Made by a program: the position numbers and the translations under genes. Positions 52,355 through 64,000 of a DNA stretch of 64,000 bases are shown here, piece after piece; within the stretch, counting starts at the first letter, position 1, and the number at the start of each line of letters is the position of its first letter. The notes below the pieces were generated by a model. It worked only from the letters and a program-made list of their open reading frames with translations. It did not search any database and was not told the DNA's origin. The stretch spans positions 24,552,001-24,616,000 of the forward strand of contig CM060731.1 in NCBI GenBank assembly GCA_030704615.1. The letters are read 5' to 3'. The DNA is from Takakia lepidozioides. Taxonomy: Eukaryota; Streptophyta; Takakiopsida; Takakiales; Takakiaceae.

Positions 52355-52866
52355 TCTGGCTGGTCTTTTGGTGTGCTATTTGGGGTGAATGGCATCTATA
52401 AATTACTCGGCTTATGATTCGTTGTCATGTCCTTCTTCCAGGAGACCAGAAATCCATGCTGGGTAAACGCCAGGTCTTTTGTTGCTAAGCAAGGGCTGGG
52501 TTCATTTGCAAGTTTTCAAAAAATAATAATAAAATAATAATATTTTATTTTATTTAATTTTATTTTCCCCGAATGTGCCAGATTAAGGTGTCGTTGACCG
52601 ACACCTTAATCTGGCTGGTCTTCTGGTGTGCTATTTGGGGTGAATGACATCTATAAATTGCTTGGCTTATGATTCGTTGTCATGTCCTTCTTCATGGTGA
52701 CCAGAAATCCATGCTGGGTAAACGCCGGGTCTTTTGCTTGCAAAGCAGGGGTTGGGTTCATTTGCAAGTTTTTCAAAAAAGAAAAAAAGAAAAAAATTAT
52801 TATTTTTATTATTATTTTGTTTTTTCCCCTCTGAATGTGCCAGATGAAGGTGGCATTGACACCAGC
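52351..52866 (+). repeat. 256-bp tandem repeat, units 2 and 3
   Basis: Unit 2 is 52351-52605 and unit 3 is 52606-52866. A fourth begins at 52867 and is lost after about 20 bp. Each has the same TCTGGCTGGTCTT start, the TTATGATTCGTTGTCATGTC core, an AT-rich variable stretch and a TTAAGGTGTCG-type inverted repeat at the end (degenerate in unit 3). Confidence 0.88.
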
Positions 52867-52886
52867 TTAATCTGGCTGGTCTTCTG

Positions 52887-55471
52887 GGCTGGAATTAAGC
52901 TTCCGCCACATTAAAATACACTTATTTAAACTCAACAACACATGGATCCATGCACACATGTTGTTACAGTCATCCATGGTTCACTCATCTGGGCAATTTT
53001 TCATCCAACGTTCATCCAATGTTCATCCATTCCTTTTTACGTTCATCATAGATACAGTCATCCGACAGTTTTTCATCGCACATTCGGATGTTGCGATTTT
53101 CCAAGCCCTAAACATGGATGGCGCTGGATGACGTGGATGGGTTTCTCAGAGTGGACGATCCAGATCCTTCGGCCGACGCGGACTGACAGACTAGCAGACT
53201 GGAGGGCAGACGGGCACAGCGAACTGTTGGGTGGACTTGCGGGGACTGGCACAGCGGACTGGCGTGCACAACGGACTGGCCGGCAGACTGAGGGGAACTG
53301 GACTCACGGGCAGCGGACTGGCAAGCGGACTGGAGGCTGCGGTGGAGCGCGGGGGGGGGGCGTCTGGGTGGGGGAGCGGGGCGTCCATGCGTGGGGCCCA
53401 CCGGTCAGCTCGCGCGTGCGCCATAACGTCCCAATTATTGTAAAATGAGAGGCTATCAAGCGGCTGGACATGTCACATTTTAGTTCTGATTCCCCTCGCT
53501 TCAGGGATTTAGCACCCCCTTAAAAACATATTAAACTGGTAAGTGATACTAATACTTAAAACGCTGTCAAACATTGCCCAAATTTACACACCATACTTGG
53601 AAAAAATACAATACTCGGAGAACTTAGGAATATTAACTAACTTTATAATTCTAGCCACCTAAATAAATACATTAGTATTAGTATTAGTTAGTGATTAGAT
53701 AATATTTGTACATTTGTATAATATTTGTATAAATTTTACATGGACAGGGCGCTCTTAAAAAATGATTGAAGATTTTTTCTTAAACCCCGGCCCCGGGTTG
53801 ATAACAGTTGGTTATCATCCATGTTTGATTGTTATTGATATGTTGTCTAATAATTTTGATAATGGGCTTCATTGATAACCATCGGGTATGTAAAATCCTA
53901 AAAAAATCTAATATTGGTCTCCGGCGGGTATGTCCACAACCTCCCACTGCCAATACCCGGAACCAGCGGGTCTTACAAAAGGTGATAACCTCCCAACACT
54001 GGTAAAAACCTGATGACTATTTTCCACTTGTGACTATTTTTACACTATACAAAACAGCATCAATCACATGATGCCAAAGTTCTTATAAGGATGACTGCGA
54101 GATGCAGAAATTGAGTGGCTTGTTGAGGGCTCGTTTTTCTTTCTGTGATCATGGCAGGACACGTCTATGAGATCGGTTACCATGTTGGCACCGGAAGGCT
54201 GCTCTTGCTACCAGCAATACAGGCTGAGGCTATTCTGAATGCAACTGATACATATGAACCACTGCCGTTTCATCTGCTTTGTATTTGGGAATAATACTGA
54301 CATACAGCAAAGCAAGGAGTCTCGTTGGAAGGTGCTTGAAGGGTTGAACTTCTGTTTGTAAGAAACAAGTGTAGAGGAGTCAATCCACCGTAAACACTTT
54401 CTTGCCACAGAGCAGAAAGGATGAAGTTGTAAAAGTCCGCATAGCGTTATAAAAAGGCCCAACTGGGGTGACTGTACAAACAGGTAAAACTATCCTCAAG
54501 AGGAGAAACTATAGAGCTAGATAGCTAGATGTATTGACAAGTATAAATCAAACTATTCTAGTGTCACCCACTGCCTGCAGGTCAGACAACAGGAAAGATA
54601 GAAAGTGCTGGGAGGCCAGATGAAGCCGCCCCCACAACCTCTACCCGACACAAAAAAGAAAGAACCTGAGCCTTTTGTAAAGCAACAGAAACTCGTTGTC
54701 TAGAGACTTAAAAGGGTCACAGCAATTGCGATGTCAAATGCTGGTCTCTTCAGGTGCTTATTGGCATGCCATTTGTGGGACAAGAAAGTTTTGAAATTAA
54801 ATCGTGGTTGGTTAGGTTGTACACAAAATCTTGAAGCAACTCTTAATGGGAGAGTGCCAGCAGAGCCCCAGCTCTCTTTCTGGGCCCAACAAATACAGTT
54901 CGGTTCAATTGCATGTGAAGTGATTATTCGTAGTGATACCACCTGTCCAGATCCACTTAGATTGATGGCTTTACGGAGCTGTCAGTCATCTGTAGAATTT
55001 GCAGTCTACAAACAAGTATCATTAAAAGTCCCACCAAGCATATTTGTTTCCATCAATGCCCATTTACAACACCAATCATAAAGACAAACAGCTACCTCTT
55101 TGCCACAAATAGTCCAATTCATGGCAAGATCTCAATAATACTTGTGCGGAGTCCTGACAATTTCTCTTGCACCCACACATAGGTATTTTATCAATGCCAT
55201 GGACTGAAGCTTAGCAAAAGGAAAAGTAGCAAGTTGCATATATGATGCTAGCAGCTTGGAGAACTGATACCAGTGTCTTGTCTGGAAGCCAAACATTTCC
55301 ATCCATGTGTCGCTTAATGGAGTACCGGGGATTATGTAGCCAGATAGAGGCCCACATCTATTCTACAGCTAGATGAGCTATCAAACTAATCAAGCTATCA
55401 AGCTAATTCTAAGTTATGGATCTGGACTCATCCCTTACAAAAACTGGCAGATAGTTGAAGACTTGAGTGCG
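52887..55471. other. Intergenic, no recognisable gene
   Basis: 52960-53060 has short GTTCATCCA repeats. 53190-53360 is a G+C-rich stretch with repeated GGACTGGC words. From 53450 the sequence becomes AT-richer and unrepetitive. Frames of up to 168 codons show no motif. Part of it, next to 55472, should be the 3' untranslated region of the sialidase-like gene. Confidence 0.5.
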
Positions 55472-58400
55472 TTATTCCAAAGGCTGTGGATGAATGAGAG
55501 CTTCAGGTTGGAGGACAACATACTGGAACAGCAAACCCAAAAAGAGCTTTGTCAGCTAAGTGAGGGCACAAATGGCCATGTACAACTAACTAGAGCACTT
55601 TCTGTGCCAACACAGGTTCTTCGAGGAGACAAAAATAAACCAAAGAGGGGACAAAATTAAAATTGAAACAGAACACTGCCCACCTTAATTTGCTGACGAT
55701 TGTAAGTGTAAGTGGCATGAATTTGACTATCAGAGCCTAGAATAACTGCTGCATATGAAAATTCCCCTCCTTCTTGATCTTCCAGGGTCATGTAGTCACG
55801 CCATGTCTCACCGTCGTCATTTGAGACTGCCACTTTCAGTAGGCCACGCGAGACTGTGTTGTAGACCACTAACAATCGCCCATCATATAACTTGACACCG
55901 TCAAAGCCTAAGAAGCAACAAAATGCATCTGTTAGTGCTGGGTACAAGAGATGTATCCTTGACAGCAGATCCTTTGAGGACATTCTCTCAGGAGTCCGGA
56001 GTCAGTTGTGGTTCTACCCTGCCAGGATAAGAAACCCATCCAATTCGCACAGCCCAAGACAAGAGGAGAATGCAGTTTAATTGACGGCCCCAAATTTTCC
56101 CATGGAGGTAGGCGAGAGTTTGCACCCAAATGATATGCAAAAGATATCAAAACTAACAAGGTAGTCAATGTTTTCACATGGATTACAAGGGAAAACTAAC
56201 CAGAGTTGCAATTGACAAGATCAGTGGGGATCGCAAAACTCCATGTGAGGCCCTTGTCTGGTGATGATGCCATGCATATTCTGCCAATTCCATCAGCAGG
56301 CCTCAGGAGCACTCGAATGGTGCCATTCCTTGTGATAAAGGGAACAGGTTGAATAACCCCCATGGGTACCCCATCAACATAGATGGGGCCATGCTTTGAC
56401 CATGAATGACCCGCATCTGTAGTCACCTACAGCACCTTCTCAACATACTAGTTACCTCTCTACCATCAACTTGTTCAATCTGCTTTTTAAAAAAAAAATC
56501 ATATGTATATAGAGCCAGGGAAGGGGTGAGAATCCCCTGTTCAACGTAAAATAATTGGTCAAAACCCTGACCTAGCAGGACCAACAGCAAAGAAACAACT
56601 TAAGTGCAGACTAATCACGGGAGCATGGTTGCGCTAACCACCTTCCAAGGAGGAAACCCCAACAAATGGTGGGAAAAATGGAAGCGACAAGACACCTACG
56701 CCAAGCCCACAGAAAAGAGAAGGCTGCTCATAACAAAGAAACACGCACACAAAGCTTATTCAACCACCTGTGACAAAGAGCCGTAGGAGCCACTCTCTCT
56801 CTCCAAGGGATTCTTGTTCTACATTTTTTTGTGGATATAATGTTTTGTTTTCCCTGTCTCTATGTCTCTCTTTCTTCACCCAAACTGGGTCTATGGCCAC
56901 CAGGCTACAGCAAACAATGTCTAATTGATTAAATTTTCTCTCTCTCTTTGCGGATTTTTTCCAGGGAAGGAAAAAAGAAGGAAAACCCACTTTTGTTTTT
57001 ATCTTGGATGTCAAAATGGCTTATGACACAGTGTGGAGAGACAGCCTATGGCTTCGACTCTGGTCATGTGGGATCAAGGGGAAGATGTTCAGAGTTGTCC
57101 ATAACTTGTATGCTCGCACCAAAAGCTGTGTCACTGTTAATGGACATAAGTCTAACTTCTTTGACATAGACCAAGGTGTAGCTCAAGGATGTACCCTCTC
57201 CCCTCTGCTCTTCAATGTTTTCATCAATCAACTCCTCGAGGATGTGGAAAGTGAGGGATTTGGGTTAAGGGTGGGTGATGCCACCATACCAGCCCTTATG
57301 TTTGCGGATGGCCTCACAGGCATAGGGGAGACTCCTTCCAATCTCCAGGAGTTGATGGATTGCGCGAAGAGATACTTTGACCTTTGGGGGCTAGAGGATA
57401 ATGTCAGTAAATGTGCAGTGGTGGCATTCAACGAGGAGAGGGAGGAGGTGATCTCAAGTGGCAGTGGGGAAGCCAAGAATTCCAGTCCTCCCTTCCTACA
57501 CATACCTCGGTGTTGAGTTTTCCTCCAACTGTAATTGGGATGCACACATTCAGAAAGTTGTTCAAACTGGCAAGCGCAAAGTGCTGGGTCTCACTAAATT
57601 TTTCTACTGCAGAGGGATCAACTCTGAGGTCAAGAAAACCATGCTTTGTCGCGTTATTAGACCTGCCTTCGAGTACGCATCTGCAATATGGGTTGATAAC
57701 TCCAACCAGGCTAAGTCTCTAGAATCCATTCAAGTGAGTGCTTAAGGAGTCATGTCAGCATGCTCCAAACAGCCAATGTGTCTGTTCGGGGTGAGTTTGG
57801 CATCCCTTCTTTAAGCTCCCGACGAGATGAATTCAAGGTCAGATGGTGGGGTCAGCTGCAACATATGTCCAACCTCAGATATCCTAAGTTAATCGACTCT
57901 ATATCTTGGAAACAGGATCGCCCTGTCAAACAGGCTAAGTCCTGGCGGAAGAGAGTAGAAGAGATTCTCAAGGATCTGAATCTCAATCCGCAAGTCTTGA
58001 CCCTGCTGGATAAATCTGACTTAGAGGCTGTAGTCCGTTGCCAGGAAATTGTCTGATGAAAATGAAGTTAGGCAGAAAACTTCCCTGAACTTGTTTCCAG
58101 TCTGTGACATGGGGGAGGACAGCATGGATGACCTCATGGGTCTACCCACTCTCGGCACTAGACTGAAATTTAAACTCAGGGCGGGAAGCCTACCTTTGAA
58201 CAGCAAACAGAAGCAGAGAGGAAAGGGAGAGTGCAATCGCCCGTGTGGGCAACCTGAAGACAATATTCATTTTCTGATTCATTGTCCGGGGTTCTCTCAC
58301 CAGAGAGACACTCTCCTCAAATCTATCAAGGGAATTGTGCCTGTACCTCTATTCACCAACTTTGAAAGTCTCGAGGCTGAGCCAAAAGCCCAGGCCCTTT

Positions 58401-59921
58401 TGGGGCCTAGTTATCGGGCAAACCACACACAGCCGATTGATGCTTGTGTGAAGGGATTTCTAGAGGATATCTGGAAAACCCGGATCAATTGTTTATTCCA
58501 AGGTAAGTCTTACTACCGGCGTCAGCCTCTGACAAAGGTAGGTTTTGTCCTTTTGTGTTCTGCTCAAACTGGGCGCAGGGTCAATGGCCACAAGGCTATG
58601 GCAAACAACATCTTATGAGTACATTCTCTCTTTGCGGATGAATTCGCAGGCCTAGGGGAGACCCCATCCAATCTCCAGGAGCAGATTGACTGTGCGAAGA
58701 GGTTCTTTTGCCCTGTGATCGAGGCTAGAAACTTTTGTTAATAAATGCAAAGTGGTGGCATTCAATGACCGTGGGGAGGGAGGGGATCTCATATAGAAAT
58801 GGGGTGACGAAGAGATCCCTGTACTCCCTTCCTATTGGTGTTGATTTTTCCTCCAACTGTAACTGGGATGCAGATGTACTAAAATTGATTCAATCAGCTA
58901 ACGCACAGCTTTGGGTCCCACTAAATTATTTCGATTGCAGAGGGACTAATACTGAAGTTAAAAGGACCATGCTGTGCAGTGTTATTAGGACAGTCTTGGA
59001 GTATGCATCTGCTGTGTGGGTCAACCATTCCAATCATGCTAAATCTCTAGAATCCATTCAGGTCGCGGTGCTCAAAGAAAGCATGTTGGCTTGTCCTAGA
59101 ACAGCTAATGTAGCTGTTCGGGGCGAGTTTGGCAGACCTCCCTCAAGCTCTCGAGGTGATAAATTCAAGGTCAGATGGTGGGGTCAGTTGAATCGCATGC
59201 CTAATACCAGATACTGCCACTGTGAAACCGTCCAACTAGTTCTGCTATTCAGACTCCGCCCTAACGTGTAGGTCATAGCCAATGTTTGTACATGACAGTC
59301 AATTCTCTCTGTAGGCACAGGCTGCAAATGAGCAGACTATACTGAGTGATCTCTCACTAATTCGAGGCTACTCAGCAGGTAATGTAGATGAGGACAGAAG
59401 TGTGAGATTGACCCACATATATAAAGAGGTTTAGTTCGGTGCAATTTGGCTGTCCTCAAACATTTCTGGCATGCACAATATTTTAGCCTTCTGTCACCAG
59501 GATCATCAATGTGAACCTTCTAGAATGGAATTACAAACCAGGAGCAAGAACTTGCAGTTCCTTCTCTCTCTAATTTTAAATGATAAGAGGATGTGAAATC
59601 AAACCTCCATCCAAGCTCCCCATGCATTCCAGCTCTCCACTGAAGATCCACAGAGAAGTTGTCCATCCTTTAACAGCAGTGGCTGCACTTACAAGAAATC
59701 ATCCACATATGAAAGAAAGGTCTGGTGTTACTTCTGCTCACTCTTACTGGGTGCCACAGTGAGGAAAAACCTCTCAACATACAACAATCAGATCAAATTT
59801 AGTCCTGGAAAAGGGCAGTGATACCTTGTTCTTGATTGGGCCCAAAATTCCTGGAGGAAGTTGCTCTCTATCTGACCACGTTATGCCATTGTCTAGGGAC
59901 CTTTTGAGAAAACCACTCCAT
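55472..59921 (-). CDS. Sialidase-like BNR/Asp-box protein (five exons, N-terminus not found)
   Basis: Exons in coding order: 59921-59825, 59682-59605, 56426-56201, 55907-55684 and 55522-55472 (stop TAA 55472-55474). All internal junctions are GT-AG and the phases agree, giving 224 residues plus stop. Four Asp-boxes are visible: [24 protein letters not shown] and SNDDGETW. Other family motifs are [72 protein letters not shown] and EFSYAAVI. Plant and algal proteins of this six-bladed propeller family are usually about 350-400 residues, so roughly 140 N-terminal residues are missing. They should lie above 59921, where I found only an uncertain candidate near 59980-60045. The 3.2-kb third intron holds antisense LINE fragments. 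No frame lesion is seen, so this is probably a live host gene. Substrate unknown. Confidence 0.88.
56840..56930 (+). repeat. LINE 3' end fragment
   Basis: ACCCAAACTGGGTCTATGGCCACCAGGCTACAGCAAACAATG resembles the end of the LINE at 58560-58615 (AACTGGGCGCAGGGTCAATGG... GCAAACAACATC). It lies just before the next LINE fragment. Confidence 0.6.
56955..58618 (+). pseudogene. LINE reverse transcriptase fragment 1 (5' truncated)
   Basis: It starts within RT ([20 protein letters not shown]) and runs through [39 protein letters not shown] and [13 protein letters not shown]. The catalytic FADD reads FADG here, so the active site is lost. A post-RT region follows ([40 protein letters not shown]) and a C-terminal Cys/His cluster ([20 protein letters not shown]) like the RT zinc-binding domain of plant LINEs. 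It ends AAACAACATCTTATGA at 58618. Frameshifts lie near 57480, 57745 and 58040. It lies antisense in the intron of the sialidase-like gene. Confidence 0.85.
58622..59220 (+). pseudogene. LINE fragment 2
   Basis: It begins at TTTGCGGATGAATTC, which corresponds to the catalytic FADD region of RT (read FADE), directly after the end of fragment 1. It continues through [34 protein letters not shown] and [20 protein letters not shown] to about 59220. It is truncated at both ends and shares the orientation of fragment 1. Confidence 0.8.
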
Positions 59922-60639
59922 CTGCATGGATTTACTCGTAAGCTGTAACGCTATAGCATCAAAACAGATTCCCTACTTGAAGCCAAGGAACCCACAGGAT
60001 AAGAACCCCTTCTGGTTGAGTGATGGCACAGTTATACTGTTACAGCCAATGGTGTCTCACTTGTTTTATCCCTCGTACTCTGGAACATAAGTGTCATAAT
60101 GAGTGACATTAATAGAATGGTGACGAGACAGCTATAGATTTTTAGTAGTAGCCTCTTTGGCATTCCTGCTGTAAAGCATGTCGAAAAATCACAGAGAGAG
60201 TAGACAGCAAGTGATCAAACTGAAATGATCTCGCATAGTAGTCATAGAACATCACCATACAGTCTTTTCAGGCACTATCACAGATAGTTTCAGTCCTCAC
60301 TATGGCAGTATGAGGACACATAGCTCATAACCCAAACATATAAACTCCATTACAGTTCTTACAGATTCCTGACTTCTTGGTGAAAAATTAGTTGCAATAG
60401 CATATTTGTAAGATACACAACTCTACTTACGAGGGAGGGTGGCTGGGGTTATGTAGACTCAACCCCTTGGAACTGTGGTGCCTACTTGGCAACCATTGGC
60501 ATAGTTACCTCACCCTAATCATAAGGATGGGAGGGTGAGCTCAGTGACATCATAACTAACAAACACAAAAACTGTCTCAACCCAGATCTGCCTCCATACC
60601 TCCCATTCAAATCCTTACTGGAAACTTTGGTCTTCTGGG
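59922..60639. other. Probable intron or upstream sequence of the sialidase-like gene
   Basis: No LINE similarity. If the host gene continues, its missing N-terminal exons may lie here or beyond. A stretch at 59980-60045 has splice-like borders (donor CAA|GTAGGG, acceptor TAACAG) but no frame matching the family well enough to call. Confidence 0.35.
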
Positions 60640-61300
60640 GGTCAGGGGTGAGATGTGGAGGATTGTCCACAACCTGTATGCGGACACCAAAAGCTGTGTT
60701 ATGGTCAATGGACAGAAGTCTAACTTCTTTGACATTGATCAAGGTGTAGCACAAGGTTGTCCCCTCTCCCCACTGCTCTTCAATGTTTTCATTAATCAGC
60801 TTCTTGAAGATGTGAGGGGTTTGGCCTGAAGGTGGGCGATGCCACCATACCAGCTCTTACGTTTGCGGATGACTTCGTGGGCCTAGGGGATACCCCATCC
60901 AATCTCCGATTGATTGTGCATAGAGGTTCTTTGACCTGTGGAGGCTACAAGCTAATGTGTAAACGCGCAGTGGTGGCATTCAACAACCGTGGGGAGGGAG
61001 GAGGGGATCTCAGATGGAAATGGGGTGATGAAGAGATCCCTGTACTCCCTTCCTACACATATCTCAGTGTTGAGTTTTCCTCCAACTGTAACTGGGAGGG
61101 AAATGCATATACTAAAAGTGATTCAATCAGCTAAACAGAAAGCTTTGGGTCTCACTAAATTTTTCGACTGCAGAGGGATTAAGACTGATGTTAGAAGGAC
61201 CACGCTTTGCACCGTTATTAGGCTGGCCTTGGAGTACGCATCTGCTGTGTGGGTTGACAATTCCAACCATGCTAAATCTCTAGAATTTTTTCAGGTCGAG
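60640..61300 (+). pseudogene. LINE reverse transcriptase fragment 3
   Basis: [20 protein letters not shown], then [20 protein letters not shown] and [19 protein letters not shown] with an intact FADD box, then [17 protein letters not shown] and [18 protein letters not shown]. It is truncated on both sides. Indels lie near 60825, 60910 and 61100. Confidence 0.82.
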
Positions 61301-62264
61301 GTGAGTTTTCAGGTGTTCCAAGTGGCAATCAGATGCACACTAGGTAGGCCTTTCTCACAAACAGATCTGCCTCCTCACTTTCATATCTTAGGAAGCACCT
61401 ATAGAAGTAGGACTGTCTCCTTAAAGGCAACTGCTTTCCATGTAGGTACAAGCTCATAGATCCTTCAACCCCAGAGCAAAACAGCAGTAGTATGTGTACA
61501 AAATCAACACATACTTGAACAGATTTGAGCTTTGAGAAAGCTCAAAGCCTCACCTGGATTTATCGCAGCCAACCAACAAACCGACAGTTTAGTGATCCCT
61601 GTGGAACCCCCAGACTTAAGCCACTTCACATTTGTTATTAATGTCATCCCTGCAGCAGGTCATATTAGCAAAGAGAGGAGAGGTAAGGGAGGTACTTTCA
61701 GCCATTTCAGCCAGCAGTAGGTACACAACCCAGCAGCTCCTATTTCAGCCCATGCTCCAGAGGAAGGGAGTGGTGGTCACCTGACAGTAAGTACCCATTC
61801 CCAAAAGGAAGGTGGTACTAGACCAAGAAGTATTGAAGCAAGGGCTCACATAGAAGCGCTTGGTTTGCAAAAGTATTCCTAGATTCAGAGTCATTGTCCT
61901 CGCGTTACGATAATATCTTTTTACGATTACCCAGTCAAAATACAGTAAAACCCCATTCAATCATCAATGGTGACGTCGTTGTCACGATCATTTCCGGAAG
62001 TACAAAATCATTTCGAGATTTTTGAGCATATTCGAGGGTTCGAAGTAACTATGCCAACACACACGCTACGCAGGCTAGGCGTGTAGGAATTTTGTTTATT
62101 GGGCCGGAAAACTTTCCAAGTCCAGGTTAGGCCAGGTGGTTTGGTCTGCGGCGATAGGAACGTGGACATGCATCATGTAAGGGGGGCTGTTCGAGACGTT
62201 TGAGCAAAAATTTGAAATAAATAAGGTTACCGGTTACCTACCAGGAATGTGCATCTGTTGTTTG
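61301..62264. other. No recognisable feature
   Basis: Unrepetitive sequence without coding motifs. 61970-62060 has several CGA-rich words. It could contain further exons of the sialidase-like gene, but none could be identified. Confidence 0.45.
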
Positions 62265-64000
62265 TTCAAAGGTAGGCTCCCCGCCCTGAGGTTAAATTTC
62301 AGTCTAGTGCCAAGGATAGGTAGGCCCTTCAGATCATCCTTGAGGTCCTTGCCCATGTCACAGACTGGAAACAAGTTCAGGGAAGTTTTATGCCTAACTT
62401 TTATTTCATCGGACAGTCTTTAGGCATCAGACTGGCTTTGGACACAACCCTCTCCAGATCTGCTTCATCCAGTCGGGTCAATTCTTCTGGACTAATATTC
62501 AGATACTTGAAACTCTCTTTCTACCCTTTTCTGCCAAGACTTAGCCTAGATGGTCATGCTTCCAACAAATAGCGTCGATTATCTTAGGGTATCTGGTATT
62601 GGGCATGCGATTCAACTGACCCCACCATCTGACCTTGAATTCATCACATTGAGAGCTTGAGGGAGGTATGCCAAACTCGCCCCGAACGGCCCACATTAGC
62701 TGTTCTAAAACTAGCCGACATGCTACCCACATCCCGTCGTGCCATACTGTGTCATAAGCCTTTTTGACATCCAGGAAGAAGACAAAAGTGGACTTTCCTT
62801 CTTTTCTCCTTCCCTGGATGCTCTGGCTAGAGTGAACATATGGTCAGTGCAGCCCTATGTCTCTGAAAGCCAGCCTCGCCTTCATGAAAACCACCTTTAG
62901 ACTCCAGATCAACCTCAAGATGGGAGCTTGTTATCCTACAAAATAGCTTGCCAACCGCATTATGAAGTGTGATACCCCAATAGTTCCCAGGCTCTTCTTG
63001 GTCTCTTTTCTTATACAGGTTGACAATGACTCCCTGCCTCCAACGAAAGGGATCAGTCTGCCAAATAAGGGTAAGGAGAAGGGCAAGGGCCTGTCACCAC
63101 CATACTAAATCAGCTCATTGACAATGCCATCAAGGTCCCCTGCTTTATAGCTGTTTAGATGCTTTACAGCTTCCACAACCTCAGAAGAACTACTGGGTGC
63201 GTTGTAACCCTTTGAGATATACTCAAGTTCATCAGGCTGTCTTGGAATATAGGAACAGCTTTTTCTACCGTGTCCTCCCATTCTTTAGAAGGCCCTCACT
63301 ATTATAGTGATTCACGGCCAAGAAGGCTGTAGTGTGTTCAAAGGTTTTGACAACGTCAACCGTTGATATCACCACTGCACCCTTGTTATTCCTTAAAGCC
63401 TATACTCGCTGGCCATTTTTCGGCTTGTACAAACGCTGTAAGGCCAACCAGAATCTCTTATCAGTACCACCATGGTGGTTCAAGTTAATGTCTCGCTACA
63501 ACTTTTCCCAATGAACCTTCTTCTGAGCCCTTACAAGTTGCTTAACATCTTTGTGCAATTGGTAGTATCGACACCATCACTCTTTGTTGTTTTTGATACT
63601 ACAGCAGTCCATCTCATTGGTCCACCAATTTAATGCTCTACCACAGACAATTAGATTCCTCTCAAAGATCTTTTCAGCAGCAGAGGTGATGAAACTCTCC
63701 CAAGAATCCACATCTCGTTCGACTTTGCTTCTTGCATCACTTAAGCAGGAAGAGAGGTCTTGGAGTGATTGGATGAAGTGTGGGAGAGCCTCATTTAAGG
63801 TCTGGACATTCTGTCTGGACCTCTTCCTTCTGGAATTTTTCTATGCGCCACTTTCGAATCGTACGTCACTGGTGTTAAGAATATACCTTTTGATCTCAGT
63901 CCAGACACGACAGTGGTCAGAAGAACCAATATCGGTTCCATCAACCGCCACTTTGGCCCACTTGGGGGAACAACTCTTTACCCACTACGAGAATCCACAA
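62265..64000 (-). pseudogene. LINE fragment 4, endonuclease end to C-terminus, internally deleted
   Basis: On the minus strand, entering from beyond the window, GTDIGSSDHCRVWTEIKR is the end of an apurinic-type endonuclease (SDH motif). A linker follows, then RT start motifs (WRQGVIVNLYKKRDQEEPGNYWGITL, split by position) and LDVKKAYDTVW at about 62745. There the sequence jumps to the post-RT region ([20 protein letters not shown]), so the whole catalytic palm is deleted. It ends with the LKFNLRAGS-type segment at about 62270. Multiple stops. Confidence 0.8.

Noticed and set aside
52942-53448. 168-codon plus-strand frame, Gly/Arg/Trp-rich at the end
   Set aside because: The C-terminal half comes from GGACTGGC-type repeats and no domain is visible.
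54731-55081. 116-codon plus-strand frame next to the host gene
   Set aside because: No recognisable motif and no support from neighbouring exons.

Overview
This is a eukaryotic, transposon-dominated window. It holds introns, LTR retrotransposons, LINEs, a Mutator-like (MULE) transposase, a piggyBac element and one host gene broken into short exons. Protein styles point to the green lineage: a plant-type BNR/Asp-box sialidase-like protein, a SWIM-finger MULE transposase, and Tat/Athila-like and chromovirus-like Ty3/gypsy pol genes. A charophyte-type alga would fit, but the organism is an inference. No rRNA, tRNA or CRISPR was seen.

1-39.6 kb is a pile of copies of one large Ty3/gypsy family, called Ty3-1 here (LTRs 0.92-1.16 kb, TGT...ACA ends). 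Copy A (658-5733) is mostly hidden behind a 500-N gap. Copy B (5734-9859) has lost both ends. A MULE with a striking array of 53-bp-spaced palindromes (9860-15820) separates B from C. Copy C (15821-39587) is split by copy D (19389-31060, minus strand), which is flanked by the 5-bp target duplication GAGAG. The family carries gag-PR-RT-RNaseH-integrase plus two extra coding regions: one between the PBS and gag, and a roughly 1,250-codon ORF3 between integrase and the 3' LTR. Most of ORF3 is a long coiled coil followed by a conserved globular domain.

39.6-47.4 kb holds a broken chromovirus-like element (Ty3-2, minus strand), cut by a solo LTR of a third family (F) with a TGGT duplication. Further F LTRs follow, two of them joined end-to-start with 2 bp between.

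47.4-52.9 kb contains a complete-ended piggyBac element (47641-52350) with TTAA duplications, 15-bp inverted ends and a decayed transposase. It sits inside a tandem array of about 256-bp repeats.

52.9-64 kb is the only stretch that looks like host sequence. A sialidase-like gene on the minus strand can be assembled from five short exons (55472-59921), with four Asp-boxes and clean GT-AG junctions. Its largest intron contains antisense LINE fragments. Further LINE pieces follow, and the last (62265-64000, minus) runs off the window.

Almost every transposon gene is broken. A notable share of the premature stops are CAG to TAG or CTGG to CTAG changes between copies, the pattern expected from deamination of CHG-methylated cytosines.
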